This document shows, in pieces, positions 1-8,554 of a stretch of DNA of 64,000 nucleotides. Below the pieces are notes generated by a model. That model saw only the letters and a program-made list of their open reading frames with translations, was not told where the DNA came from and ran no database searches. Location: positions 8,512 through 72,511 of the forward strand of contig CAXGYF010000004.1 in the NCBI GenBank assembly GCA_964013895.1. Direction: 5' to 3'. This DNA comes from MedAcidi-G1 sp002713545. GTDB lineage: Bacteria; Actinomycetota; Acidimicrobiia; Acidimicrobiales; MedAcidi-G1. The translations under genes and the position numbers were made by a program. Each line of letters starts with the position of its first letter. Positions within the stretch are counted from its first letter, which is position 1.

Positions 1-541
1 TCGATATTAAATCACTTTTGTAGATCGGAATTCCTTGATCAAGCTGTTCCGAAGCGTGTTTCAAAGAATCAAGAGTTTGACCAATAGATTTGTCAGATTT
101 AGCTACTTTTTCGATTTTTGATAACTGTTTCTGGGTGGTTTCTAGATCTGCTAGCGCTAGCTCTACTTCTACAATTCTTAAATGCTCAACAGGATCTGTT
201 GGCCCTGGTACATCGTCATCTGAAAATGCTCTAAGCACAAAAACGATAGCGTCAACTTCTCGTATACCTGCGAGGAAACGATTTCCTAAGCCTTCTCCCT
301 TAGCTGCACCTTCTACTAATCCACCAATATCAGTGAATTGAATAGTGGCCGAGACTATTTTTTGCGAATTACTCATCTCTCCCAGAAGAGTTAGCCTGCT
401 GTCTGGGACACGAGCTACCCCTTCATTAGGATCTGTGGTGGCAAAAGCATAGGGTGCCGCCAAAGCACCACCTCCGGCTAAAGCATTATAAAGCGAAGAC
501 TTACCGGCATTAGGCAACCCAACAAATCCAAATCTTTCCAT
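1..541 (-). CDS. ychF: Redox-regulated ATPase/GTPase YchF (Obg family), N-terminal part, truncated by window edge
   Basis: Reading leftward from ATG at 541, the frame stays open to the window edge and gives about 180 residues. It begins MERFGFVGLPNAGKSSLYNA, with the P-loop GLPNAGKSS. This is followed by the switch region with TTDPNEG, a DIGGLVEGAAKGEGLGNRFL stretch (G3 region) and REVDAIVFVLRAF, all characteristic of YchF/OLA1, a ribosome-associated nucleotide hydrolase of the TRAFAC class. The C-terminal coiled-coil and TGS domains lie outside the window. A purine-rich AAGGG sits about 6 nt before the start. The gene is divergent from the bL37-like micro-ORF at 626, so the 84 nt between them must hold both promoters. 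Confidence 0.95.
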   Translation of the reverse strand, partial: MERFGFVGLPNAGKSSLYNALAGGGALAAPYAFATTDPNEGVARVPDSRLTLLGEMSNSQKIVSATIQFTDIGGLVEGAAKGEGLGNRFLAGIREVDAIVFVLRAFSDDDVPGPTDPVEHLRIVEVELALADLETTQKQLSKIEKVAKSDKSIGQTLDSLKHASEQLDQGIPIYKSDLIS

Positions 542-625
542 TTGCAACCCTTAAATAATAAAAATCAGACAATTAGACTAAGACAAGGATAAGGTCTCTG
601 CGCCCTAATGAGGTAGCCTGCCGTT

Positions 626-715
626 ATGTCGAAACGTACAAGTAAAAAGAAAACCAATGCCAGACGCAAAAAAGCTAATCACGGCCGCAAACCAAATATG
701 GGCAGAAACAGCTAA
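626..715 (+). CDS. Very small basic ribosomal protein, bL37-like (29 aa)
   Basis: ATG at 626 opens a 29-codon frame ending in TAA at 713-715. The peptide is extremely basic: it starts MSKRTSKKK and carries the core KKANHGRKPN. From memory, this ANHG-K/R-PN core with an Arg/Lys-rich N-terminus is the signature of the tiny actinobacterial large-subunit protein bL37, about 24 residues long in mycobacteria. Here it is a few residues longer, with a C-terminal MGRNS. It lies between divergent ychF and the nucleoside transporter. The size is below most gene-calling thresholds, so it is easily missed. The family identification rests on a short motif and is not certain. Confidence 0.72.
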   Translation: MSKRTSKKKTNARRKKANHGRKPNMGRNS

Positions 716-748
716 TTGGAAAATCTCAATCAATAAATTGTTTATCTG

Positions 749-1798
749 ATGAATAACTTCCGCTTATTTCTTATGCCAATTCTGGCAGTAGCACTTGCCA
801 TTGCTACAGGTGCAATAATAATTGCCCTTTCAGGTTCATCACCGGTAGATGCATATAAAGCTTTAATAGAGGGATCACTAAGTGATTCAAAAAGTATTGG
901 AAGAACTTTAGAAAAGGCCACACCTCTTGTCATGGGGGGTCTCGCAGTGGCTTTCGCTTTTAAGGCCGGACTTTTCAATATCGGCGGTCAAGGACAGCTA
1001 GTATTTGGTGCTCTAATAGCGGGTGCTGTTGGATATGGAATTACTGGCCTTCCATGGATAATCCATACGCCACTAGCTCTATTGGCTGGTGCGATTGCCG
1101 GAGCTATGTGGGGAGCTATTCCAGGGATTCTTAAAGCAAGCAGGGGCGCTCATGAGGTGATCACGACAATCATGTTGAATTTCGTTGCACTGAACATGAC
1201 TGACTGGCTTGCATCAAAAGTCTGGAGAGAAGAAGGTGTCATAGTTAGAACTCCTCACATCGAAAGCAGCGCTGAAATTCCCAGATGGGGAGAATTGCCT
1301 GCCGGTTTCTTTTTGGCTGTAGTCATCGCTTTCTTGTGTTGGTATTTGTTACGTAGCACGACTTTTGGCTTTGAAATAAAATCTGTAGGACTAAATCCGA
1401 ATGCTGCCAGTTATGCAGGTATCTCCGTCAAAAAAATTATCATTATGACTATGGCCATTAGCGGTCTCCTAGCAGCTCTCGGTGGCGCAATTGAGACTCA
1501 GGGGGTTGTCGGAAGATATGAACCAGGATTTAATGCTGGACTTGGTTTCGAGGGCATAACTATCGCTCTCCTAGCCAGAACTCACCCATTGGCAGTTATA
1601 CCGGCGGCAATTCTTATAGGAGCAATGGAAGCGGGAGGATCGATGATGCAATTTAAAGCTGACGTCTCCCCGGAAATTACTGACATTATTCAGGCTCTAA
1701 TTCTAATATTCGTAGCCACACCGCTAATAGTTAGATGGTTCTTGAGTCAGAAAGAAGAGAATGAGCTTTCCGTTTCAACAACTTGGGGTTCTTCATGA
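749..1798 (+). CDS. Nucleoside ABC transporter, inner-membrane permease 1 (YufP/NupP-like, BPD_transp_2)
   Basis: A 349-residue polytopic membrane protein with an N-terminal hydrophobic segment (residues about 5-28) and roughly nine further apolar segments. The motif KAGLFNIGGQGQLVFGALIA (about 71-90) and the later SYAGISVKKII and GRYEPGFNAGLGFEGITIAL stretches are typical of the nucleoside branch of branched-chain-type permeases (PF02653). It would form the channel of an importer with the next two genes; the ATGA overlap at 1795-1798 shows translational coupling. In this family the operon usually begins with a Bmp-type binding lipoprotein. None is found here, since the gene upstream is the bL37-like ORF. 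No clear Shine-Dalgarno precedes the ATG at 749. Confidence 0.9.
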   Translation: MNNFRLFLMPILAVALAIATGAIIIALSGSSPVDAYKALIEGSLSDSKSIGRTLEKATPLVMGGLAVAFAFKAGLFNIGGQGQLVFGALIAGAVGYGITGLPWIIHTPLALLAGAIAGAMWGAIPGILKASRGAHEVITTIMLNFVALNMTDWLASKVWREEGVIVRTPHIESSAEIPRWGELPAGFFLAVVIAFLCWYLLRSTTFGFEIKSVGLNPNAASYAGISVKKIIIMTMAISGLLAALGGAIETQGVVGRYEPGFNAGLGFEGITIALLARTHPLAVIPAAILIGAMEAGGSMMQFKADVSPEITDIIQALILIFVATPLIVRWFLSQKEENELSVSTTWGSS

Positions 1799-2811
1799 GT
1801 GAAAACCAACCAAGAGATGTTAAAAAATTCTTTTTCAATAAGAGATGGTGGATTTTAACTACCGTACTTCTCGTATTTTTTACACTCTGGACAGCAGAAT
1901 TTCAGCAGGCAAATACCACCTCTGTTCTGGTCAGCACTCTAAGACACTCCACTCCGCTAGTGCTTGGGGCTATGTGCGGACTTTTATGTGAACGATCCGG
2001 TGTCATCAATATTGGAATTGAGGGACAAATGTTGATGTCCGCTTGGGGTGGTTTCATGGTTGCTTCCACTTCCGGCAGTCTGCTGCTAGGTGTATTTGCG
2101 GGAATAGGAATAGGAATGATGATGGGAGGCGTGCTAGCGGGTATTTCAGTAGGTTTGCGCGGTGATCAAATAATTGCTGGCACTGTGATAAATATTGCCG
2201 CAATCGGAATAACGAGTTTCTTTTTCTCCTTAGGACGAACACTTCCTTCCGGAAAAGCCCAGGTGATCAAACTCGGACCCTTAGCAGATATACCGATCGC
2301 TGGAAGAGTTTTATTTTCAAATAAACCGATTACGTATTTAACACTTTTGATGATTCCAACTCTTTGGTTTCTTCTTTTCAGGACTAAGTGGGGGCTACGC
2401 ACTAGGGCTGTAGGCGAACACCCAAGTGCGGCAGAAACTGTTGGAATCTCTGTGATAGGAATGCGCTATTTTAATGTCGTAATGGGGGGTGGTGTCGCAG
2501 GTTTAGCAGGAGCGTACCTAAGTCTGGAAGCCGTTGGGTCCTTCGAACGTGGCATGACGAACGGGAAAGGTTTTGTTGCCTTAGCTGTCATGATTTTTGG
2601 CCGATGGAACCCTGTGGGCGCGTGGGGTGCTGCCCTTCTATTTGGTTATGCAAGTGCGATCCAAACACAGTTCCAATTTAGGGATTGGTTGACGAATGAC
2701 CCTCAATTTATTGGGATAATTCCTTTTGTAGTAACAATAGTTGTTCTAGCTGGATTCGTAGGAAGAGCTAGACCCCCTGCCTCTATCGGTCAACCTTATT
2801 CAAGGGAATAA
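1795..2811 (+). CDS. Nucleoside ABC transporter, inner-membrane permease 2 (YufQ/NupQ-like)
   Basis: A permease of 338 residues from the chosen ATG at 1795, whose first bases overlap the preceding stop (ATGA). An in-frame TTG at 1783 would add four residues but is less likely. Membrane segments begin at about residue 18. The conserved family block CERSGVINIGIEGQMLMSAW and the later GLRTRAVGEHPSAAETVGIS, GLAGAYLSL and MIFGRWNPVGAWGAALLFG stretches mark it as the partner of permease 1 in a heterodimeric BPD_transp_2 channel. The gene is followed after 3 nt by the ATPase gene. The likely substrate class, nucleosides, is inferred from the family and from neighbouring purine genes. Confidence 0.9.
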   Translation: MSENQPRDVKKFFFNKRWWILTTVLLVFFTLWTAEFQQANTTSVLVSTLRHSTPLVLGAMCGLLCERSGVINIGIEGQMLMSAWGGFMVASTSGSLLLGVFAGIGIGMMMGGVLAGISVGLRGDQIIAGTVINIAAIGITSFFFSLGRTLPSGKAQVIKLGPLADIPIAGRVLFSNKPITYLTLLMIPTLWFLLFRTKWGLRTRAVGEHPSAAETVGISVIGMRYFNVVMGGGVAGLAGAYLSLEAVGSFERGMTNGKGFVALAVMIFGRWNPVGAWGAALLFGYASAIQTQFQFRDWLTNDPQFIGIIPFVVTIVVLAGFVGRARPPASIGQPYSRE

Positions 2812-2814
2812 CAG

Positions 2815-4341
2815 ATGCCATCGAACACTCTCGCGCTTGAAGCAACTGATATTTCGAAGACATTCGGAAGTGTAAAAGCGAATGATCAAATAAACCTTGC
2901 GATAAAAAAAGGTAAAATTCACGCTCTTCTAGGTGAAAACGGTGCCGGTAAAAGCACCTTAGTTAATATTCTTTTCGGTCTTTATAAAGCTGATTCTGGA
3001 ACAGTAAAAGTAAACGGTGATTCTGTGGATCTTGGACGCCCCAAAGATGCAATCGATCGCGGAATAGGGATGGTGCATCAACATTTCCAATTAGTGCCCG
3101 TTTTAACTGTTGCAGAAAATATTGTTTTAGGTAACGAACCAGCCAACAAGGCCAATGTGATAGATATCGAGAACGCCAAGGAAAAGGTCAGAGAGTTGGC
3201 AGAAGAATACCAGCTTGATGTAGACACCGAGGCGACTGTCGAAGACTTGCCTGTCGGCACACAACAGCGAGTTGAAATTCTTCGTTCTCTTTATAGAAAA
3301 GCAGATATTTTGATTCTGGACGAACCTACTGCCGTTTTGACACCTCAGGAAACTGATCACCTTCTGCAGGTCCTTAAGAGACTTGCCTCACAGGGTGTTG
3401 CGATAATTTTTATCACCCACAAGCTGAGAGAGGTTCTTGAGGTAGCAGACGAAGTTACAGTAATGCGAAACGGTCAAGTAGTCGGCTCTACAACTCCAGC
3501 AGAAACAGATGAGTCTGGTCTCGCCGAAATGATGGTTGGCCGCAGTGTCGTTCTACGCGTTTCAAAAGAAGCAGCATCACCCAATGAAACGGTGCTTAGT
3601 GTAAGAAACCTTTGCGTTCAAGATGACAGGAAACTTCTAGCGGTAAATAATTTATCTCTTGAAGTGAGATCAGGTGAAATTTTTGGCATAGCCGGAGTCG
3701 AAGGAAATGGGCAAAGAGAACTCGTTGAAACAATTACTGGATTGAGGAAGATAGATACGGGAGAAATTTTTATTGGAGATACTTCGATAAATGACCTTTC
3801 ACCGAGACAAATCAGTGAATTGGGCGTTGCGCACATTCCTGAAGATAGAGAGAAACACGGACTGATTGGGGCGCATTCAGTAGCAGACAATTTAATTCTT
3901 AACAGGTATTACAAGTCTCCCTACTCCAATCGCGGCATCCGTCAACAAAAAGCGATTGCTAACTATGCCAAAGAAATGGTTGAAAAATTCGACATACGCA
4001 CGCCTAGCATTGAGACACCGTCGAGTTCTTTGTCGGGTGGAAACAAACAAAAAGCTATTGCTGCTAGAGAGTTCTCGCATAATGCAAAACTTTTAGTTGC
4101 CGCCCAACCCACGCGAGGCATAGATGTAGGAAGTATAGAGTTCGTGCATCAACAGTTGATTAAACAAAGAGACCAAGGATTGGCTGTACTTTTAGTTTCT
4201 GCTGAATTAGACGAAATTCTTAGCCTCTCGGACCGTATCGGTGTTATATATCGCGGCCAATTAATCGTTACCGCAAATGCTGCCGATCTTGACCGAAATA
4301 GAATCGGCAGAATTATGACAACAGGTTCAGATTCGGCTTAA
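2815..4341 (+). CDS. Nucleoside ABC transporter, tandem ATP-binding protein (YufO/NupO-like)
   Basis: A 508-residue protein with two ABC nucleotide-binding domains, the layout of the sugar/nucleoside importers. Domain 1 (about 8-245) has Walker A GENGAGKST, Q-loop HQHFQL and Walker B ILILDEPTAVL; its ABC signature is degenerate (LPVGTQQ). Domain 2 (about 260-500) has the altered P-loop GVEGNGQRE and an intact signature LSGGNKQK, but its Walker B region reads LLVAAQPTRGIDVGS, with Gln where the catalytic Glu is expected. This asymmetry is normal for the family. It energises the two permeases just upstream. The gene starts 3 nt after permease 2. Confidence 0.93.
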   Translation: MPSNTLALEATDISKTFGSVKANDQINLAIKKGKIHALLGENGAGKSTLVNILFGLYKADSGTVKVNGDSVDLGRPKDAIDRGIGMVHQHFQLVPVLTVAENIVLGNEPANKANVIDIENAKEKVRELAEEYQLDVDTEATVEDLPVGTQQRVEILRSLYRKADILILDEPTAVLTPQETDHLLQVLKRLASQGVAIIFITHKLREVLEVADEVTVMRNGQVVGSTTPAETDESGLAEMMVGRSVVLRVSKEAASPNETVLSVRNLCVQDDRKLLAVNNLSLEVRSGEIFGIAGVEGNGQRELVETITGLRKIDTGEIFIGDTSINDLSPRQISELGVAHIPEDREKHGLIGAHSVADNLILNRYYKSPYSNRGIRQQKAIANYAKEMVEKFDIRTPSIETPSSSLSGGNKQKAIAAREFSHNAKLLVAAQPTRGIDVGSIEFVHQQLIKQRDQGLAVLLVSAELDEILSLSDRIGVIYRGQLIVTANAADLDRNRIGRIMTTGSDSA

Positions 4342-4345
4342 AAAT

Positions 4346-5098
4346 ATGAGCATTGAGATTAACCTAAGTGGGAATGTCGCATTGGTAACTGGCGCAAATA
4401 GTCCAATAGGTTTAGCAATCGCTTCTGAACTGAAAAAAGCAGGAGCAGAACTGATCCTCGCCGTGAACAATAATGATGCCAATGCAAAATCCTTCACAAA
4501 TTCTGTGCCTGCAACGATTCTGAGTGCAGATCTTAGAAATCCTCAGGAAGTCGAAAAACTTATTGCTGAAACTTTTGACATAAACCACCAGTTAGACATA
4601 GTCGTCAATAATGCCGCTATTCAAAATGTTGAAAACTTAAGCGAAATAGACTCCGACAGTTGGGATGCTGTTTTAGAGACAAACCTCAGAAGTGTCCATC
4701 TTGTGATGCGTGCAGCATTACCTGCTTTAGAAAAAAGCAAAAACGCTTCAGTTGTAAACATAGTTTCGATTGAAGGACACCAGCCGGCAAGGGGTCATTC
4801 TCATTATTCGACAAGCAAAGCTGCTTTATTGATGTTGACCAAATCCGCTGCTCTTGAGTATGCGAATCTTGGTATTAGGGTAAATTCTGTTTCTCCTGGA
4901 CTAATTGATGACGGAAACCTTAAAGAACGCTGGCCTGAAGGACTCGATAGATGGTTAAATTCTGCTCCGCTTGGAAGGGTTGGCGACCCTAAGGACATAG
5001 CCGATGCCGTAGTTTTCCTATCTTCTCCTATGGCAAGTTGGGTAACTGGATCAGATTTAGTGGTGGATGGCGGCATCTCGACTAATGCGACCTGGTGA
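4346..5098 (+). CDS. Short-chain dehydrogenase/reductase (SDR)
   Basis: A 250-residue classical SDR that probably reduces or oxidises a hydroxyl/carbonyl with NAD(P). The Rossmann glycine motif is TGANSPIG near residue 16, a slight variant in which Ser-Pro precedes Ile-Gly. NNAAI follows at about 88, the catalytic Ser lies in NIVSIEG, and the YSTSK motif (Tyr/Lys) is near residue 152. The C-terminus VTGSDLVVDGGIS is typical of 3-oxoacyl-ACP-reductase-like SDRs. It begins 4 nt after the transporter ATPase stop and is probably the last gene of that operon. The substrate cannot be told from sequence. Confidence 0.88.
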   Translation: MSIEINLSGNVALVTGANSPIGLAIASELKKAGAELILAVNNNDANAKSFTNSVPATILSADLRNPQEVEKLIAETFDINHQLDIVVNNAAIQNVENLSEIDSDSWDAVLETNLRSVHLVMRAALPALEKSKNASVVNIVSIEGHQPARGHSHYSTSKAALLMLTKSAALEYANLGIRVNSVSPGLIDDGNLKERWPEGLDRWLNSAPLGRVGDPKDIADAVVFLSSPMASWVTGSDLVVDGGISTNATW

Positions 5099-5099
5099 A

Positions 5100-5573
5100 T
5101 TATTGATAATAATCACTTCGAGTTAATTCATAAATTTTTTTCCTACTATCTGGCCAACCGTTGAGCAGTTCTTCTCTGTCTGCCAACTGAAACATTTCTT
5201 GTGAATAAGGAGGGGCCATCGTGGTTCCTAATAAAGTCCACTCTCCTGTTGTCTTCGAGCCTTGCCAAACTCCCGGTTCGACAATTACCTGTGGTCGCTG
5301 TCCGGAATCAAGATCCAAACCTAGAACCAGTTCTTCGGTCTTTCCAGCAGAATTCAGCAAAAGCATCTGTGCGGGCGCTCCTGCGTAGTAGTGATAAATT
5401 TCAGTTGCTTCCAACTTGTGCATTGCAGAAAAATTGTTCTTACTCAACAAATAATAGATGGCTGTAGAATTTTTGTCTTTGAGAGTTTGTGCCCACATGC
5501 CGCCTTCCAAGGCCAAAGGTTCAAGACCGAGAATGTCAGATATCTCTTCTGCGGTCTTTTCTTTATCTAGCAC
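5100..5573 (-). CDS. Cupin-fold protein of the DUF985 (cupin_5) family
   Basis: A 157-residue protein. The family hallmarks are the N-terminal LGLEPLALEGGMWAQT, the TAIYYLL strand, LEATEIYHYYAGAPAQMLLL and the block GQRPQVIVEPGVWQGSK followed by GTTMAPPY. DUF985 proteins form a small beta-barrel resembling YML079w; their biological role is not established. The gene ends 1 nt from the end of the convergent SDR, and its start is only 3 nt from the end of the amidohydrolase gene upstream, so the two minus-strand genes are very likely co-transcribed. Confidence 0.85.
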   Translation of the reverse strand: MLDKEKTAEEISDILGLEPLALEGGMWAQTLKDKNSTAIYYLLSKNNFSAMHKLEATEIYHYYAGAPAQMLLLNSAGKTEELVLGLDLDSGQRPQVIVEPGVWQGSKTTGEWTLLGTTMAPPYSQEMFQLADREELLNGWPDSRKKIYELTRSDYYQ

Positions 5574-5576
5574 CTT

Positions 5577-6869
5577 CTAATCCTCTGCCAGTCTGAAAGC
5601 TCTTTCCTTGACCTCTCTCAAAGCCTTTTCCTCGTCAATTGTTACCAACTCTCCCTCAGAGAGAACTTTAGAGCCACCTACCCATACATCTGTCACTTCC
5701 CTACTAGCTCCAGACCAAACTAGATGAGCCAAGGTTTCATTCAAATCAGTCGATGGTGTGAAAGTGCTGTAATTGGTATCAATTCTTATCATGTCCGCTT
5801 CCCAACCTGCTTCTAGGCTTCCGACTTGATCTAGGCCAATCGCTTTTGCCGAATTTCGGGTAGCCATTCCCAAGGCTTCCGATGGTGTTATCAAGGTTGC
5901 ATCGAGGTTATTAACTCTTGCTAAAAGCGCTGCAATTTTAACTTCCTCCCATAAATCGAGCGTGTCGTTAGAAGCAGGTCCATCTGTTCCTAAACCTATT
6001 GTTATACCTTTATTAATCATTTTTTCTATAGGTGCTATTCCGGAGCCGAGTTTCATATTACTAACAGGGCAATGAGCGACAGATACATTCGAATCAGCTA
6101 AGAGCGAAATGTCGTTATCATTAACCCAAACACAATGGGCAGCTAAAACATTTCCTTCTAATATTCCGTTTTCACTGAGAATTTCAACAATGCTTTTACC
6201 ATATTCAGATTCAAGTTGGGAGCTTTCTTCCCGAGTTTCTGCAAGGTGGATATGAAACAATAGGTCAAGCGATCTTGCGAACTCAGCTAACTCCATGCAT
6301 GCTGGTATCCCCAAATCGTAAGCTGAGTGTGGGCCTAAACCTACGGTAATTTTTCCTTCTGGATCATGGTGGAGGTTATAAAAGTCTGTGAAATTTTGAA
6401 GTCTTGACTCTGAATATGAAGATTTAAAAACTCCTGGTGTAATAACCAGTCTTGCTTGTGAGATTTTTGCAGCTTGGACTAGAGCTTCCTCAAAAAGATA
6501 CATTTCGCAACTTGTCGTAACACCAGCACGAAACATTTCGGCAGAGCCTAAAGTCATACCCCAAAAAGCATCTTCTTCATCCATTTTTCCTTCGCGCGGC
6601 CACATTGCCTCAGTCAGCCATCTTCCTAATGGAAGTCCATCTCCCGCTCCCCTAACTAAAGTCATCGGTGTATGACAATGGGCGTTAACTAGGCCCGGCA
6701 TCAGAAGGCCGCCTAGTTGGAGGGTCTGTACATCTGTTGAAATTTCTGCCGATGCGGGGCCCACAAAAGCAATTTTCCCGTCTTCAATATCTATTACACC
6801 GGGAGAATAAACATTGTTATGAGCATCACAGGTCACAATCGTGTCGGCGATATAGCGCTGAAACTGCAT
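5577..6869 (-). CDS. Amidohydrolase, S-adenosylhomocysteine/5-methylthioadenosine deaminase type
   Basis: A 430-residue metal-dependent hydrolase of the cytosine-deaminase-like branch. Metal and catalytic motifs are visible in order: HxH in VNAHCHTPM (about 58-66), HIHLAETREE (about 210), AAHCVWV followed by SVAHCPVSNMKLGSG, and GLGTDGPASNDTLDLWEE (about 300). The TDGxxSN...LDxxxE block is typical of MtaD-like deaminases that convert adenine nucleosides such as SAH or MTA to the inosine analogues. The neighbouring nucleoside importer and adenosine deaminase support a role in purine nucleoside use. Related triazine hydrolases share these motifs, so the substrate remains an inference. Confidence 0.85.
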   Translation of the reverse strand: MQFQRYIADTIVTCDAHNNVYSPGVIDIEDGKIAFVGPASAEISTDVQTLQLGGLLMPGLVNAHCHTPMTLVRGAGDGLPLGRWLTEAMWPREGKMDEEDAFWGMTLGSAEMFRAGVTTSCEMYLFEEALVQAAKISQARLVITPGVFKSSYSESRLQNFTDFYNLHHDPEGKITVGLGPHSAYDLGIPACMELAEFARSLDLLFHIHLAETREESSQLESEYGKSIVEILSENGILEGNVLAAHCVWVNDNDISLLADSNVSVAHCPVSNMKLGSGIAPIEKMINKGITIGLGTDGPASNDTLDLWEEVKIAALLARVNNLDATLITPSEALGMATRNSAKAIGLDQVGSLEAGWEADMIRIDTNYSTFTPSTDLNETLAHLVWSGASREVTDVWVGGSKVLSEGELVTIDEEKALREVKERAFRLAED

Positions 6870-6973
6870 AAAAAAAGGCTAGTTGAGAAAACAGATTTCC
6901 TTACAATTTCGCCAGCATTCGTCTTTTAATCATTTAAGCAGTAATCTTCAAAGACCTAATAAGTAAGGGAAAA

Positions 6974-7789
6974 ATGTCAGCCCACAAAGAAAGTAGCAAA
7001 AAGAGTCTTAGCGACAAAGCAAAATGGTGGGACACATTCCCTTGGTGGGGAGTTGCTATAGTCGCCATTCTTTTCTGGATGGGGTACCAGATAGTAACTA
7101 AAAACAGCTACGAACTGGCTTGGGACAGAGTGATACCAGGTATAAGTATTACCATCACAGCAACCCTTCAAGCATTTGCTATTGCCCTAGCTTTGGGGTT
7201 ATTAGCTGGGATGGGCCAGCTCTCTAAAAATGTAATCTTACGGAACTTAGCTAGAACCTACGTTGAATTTATTCGCGGCATCCCCATACTTCCTCTTATA
7301 TTTACCGTTGCTCTTGTTTTGATTCCTCAACTTCAAAATGCGTTGGGTTTTAAACTTTCATTTCAGATGAGAGCGACTGTGACTCTCGCTTTTATTTACG
7401 GTGCATACATGGCAGAAATTTTCAGAGGAGGCATTCAGTCAATCGCCATCGGTCAGGTAGAGGCAGGAAGATCGCTTGGATTAAGCAGGCGTCAGACAAT
7501 GAATTCAATCGTTCTACCTCAAGCAATGAGAGCAATCATTCCTCCTTTAGGAAACGATTTCATCGCAATACTGAAAGACACATCACTACTTTCTGTTCTA
7601 GGGGTTCTTGAAGTCACACAACGAGCAAGACAATTTTCGGCCAGCACCTTCAAATTCCGGGAAGGGTACTTTGTTTTAGCTTTCATTTATCTAATCCTCA
7701 CACTTGGCCTTAGTCTGCTTCTGGGGGTTCTCGAAAGAAGAATGACACGTGATGACAGAGGTGTCCGAAGCAATAGAGGTATTGACTAA
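6974..7789 (+). CDS. Polar amino-acid ABC transporter permease (HisM/GlnP family)
   Basis: A 271-residue inner-membrane permease. The hydrophilic N-terminus (about 20 residues) is followed by five to six membrane segments. FIRGIPILPLIF and the EAA loop around VEAGRSLGLSRRQTMNSIVL with LPQAMRAIIPPLGNDFIAIL are the hallmarks of the polar amino-acid uptake family. The ATG at 6974 has AAGG at a good distance (AAGTAAGGGAAAAATG). TAATG overlap joins it to the ATPase gene. No periplasmic solute-binding protein is encoded in the neighbourhood. The permease is unusually free of a second permease partner, so it likely works as a homodimer. Confidence 0.9.
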   Translation: MSAHKESSKKSLSDKAKWWDTFPWWGVAIVAILFWMGYQIVTKNSYELAWDRVIPGISITITATLQAFAIALALGLLAGMGQLSKNVILRNLARTYVEFIRGIPILPLIFTVALVLIPQLQNALGFKLSFQMRATVTLAFIYGAYMAEIFRGGIQSIAIGQVEAGRSLGLSRRQTMNSIVLPQAMRAIIPPLGNDFIAILKDTSLLSVLGVLEVTQRARQFSASTFKFREGYFVLAFIYLILTLGLSLLLGVLERRMTRDDRGVRSNRGID

Positions 7790-8517
7790 TGATCTCGATT
7801 AGGAATCTTTCGAAAACCTTTAATAAAAACATTCATGCTGTTAAAAATGTTGACTTGGAAATAGCTGAAGGAGAAGTTGTAGTCATTGTTGGTCCCAGCG
7901 GTTCAGGCAAATCCACAGTTCTTAGATGTATTAACAGGCTTGAGATCCCGACTGAAGGATCAATAGCTATCGATGGCGTCGAGTTAACCGACCCAGAATG
8001 TGATATCGACACAATAAGAGCTGAAGTGGGCATGGTGTTTCAACAATTCAACTTGTTCCCTCATTTAACAGTGATGGAAAATGTCTGTTTAGCTCAACGA
8101 AAAGTAAGGGGACGTAGCAAAAGTGAAGCTAATGAAATGACAATGAAGCAACTTACGAGAGTAGGAATTCCCGATAAGGCAGATTCATATCCGCGTCAAC
8201 TGTCAGGTGGACAACAACAAAGGGTGGCTATTGCTAGGTCATTAGCGATGGAACCGAAAATTATGCTTTTTGACGAACCTACTTCAGCATTAGATCCTGA
8301 AATGGTAAAAGAAGTTCTAGATGTAATGCTTGAGCTTGCCTCAGAAGGAATGACTATGGCAGTGGTTACACATGAAATGGGTTTTGCGAAAGCAGCTGGT
8401 GACCGTTTAGTTTTTATGGACGAAGGAATGGTTGTTGAAATCGGTCCACCTAATCAGGTTTTCGACAGTCCTAATGAACAAAGAACTAAGGATTTCTTCG
8501 ACAAGATCCTTTATTGA
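7789..8517 (+). CDS. Polar amino-acid ABC transporter ATP-binding protein (GlnQ-like)
   Basis: A 242-residue single ABC ATPase. Walker A GPSGSGKST (about 36-44), Q-loop VFQQFNLFPHLTV, signature LSGGQQQRVAIARSLAM, Walker B IMLFDEPTSALDPEMV and the H-loop VVTHEMGFA are all intact. The VFQQFNLFPHLT and GFAKAAGDR segments are characteristic of GlnQ/HisP-type proteins. The start codon shares its A with the permease stop (TAATG), so the two are translated together. It supplies energy for import of a polar amino acid of unknown identity. Confidence 0.93.
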   Translation: MISIRNLSKTFNKNIHAVKNVDLEIAEGEVVVIVGPSGSGKSTVLRCINRLEIPTEGSIAIDGVELTDPECDIDTIRAEVGMVFQQFNLFPHLTVMENVCLAQRKVRGRSKSEANEMTMKQLTRVGIPDKADSYPRQLSGGQQQRVAIARSLAMEPKIMLFDEPTSALDPEMVKEVLDVMLELASEGMTMAVVTHEMGFAKAAGDRLVFMDEGMVVEIGPPNQVFDSPNEQRTKDFFDKILY

Positions 8518-8554
8518 CTTCTTTTTTGTTCCATCCAACTAGATAGACTTAGGC

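Noticed and set aside
5098..5115. AT-rich palindrome ATTATTGATAATAAT as terminator between the SDR and cupin genes
   Set aside because: The stem is only A-T pairs, there is no T-run, and it partly lies within the cupin stop region; too weak to call.
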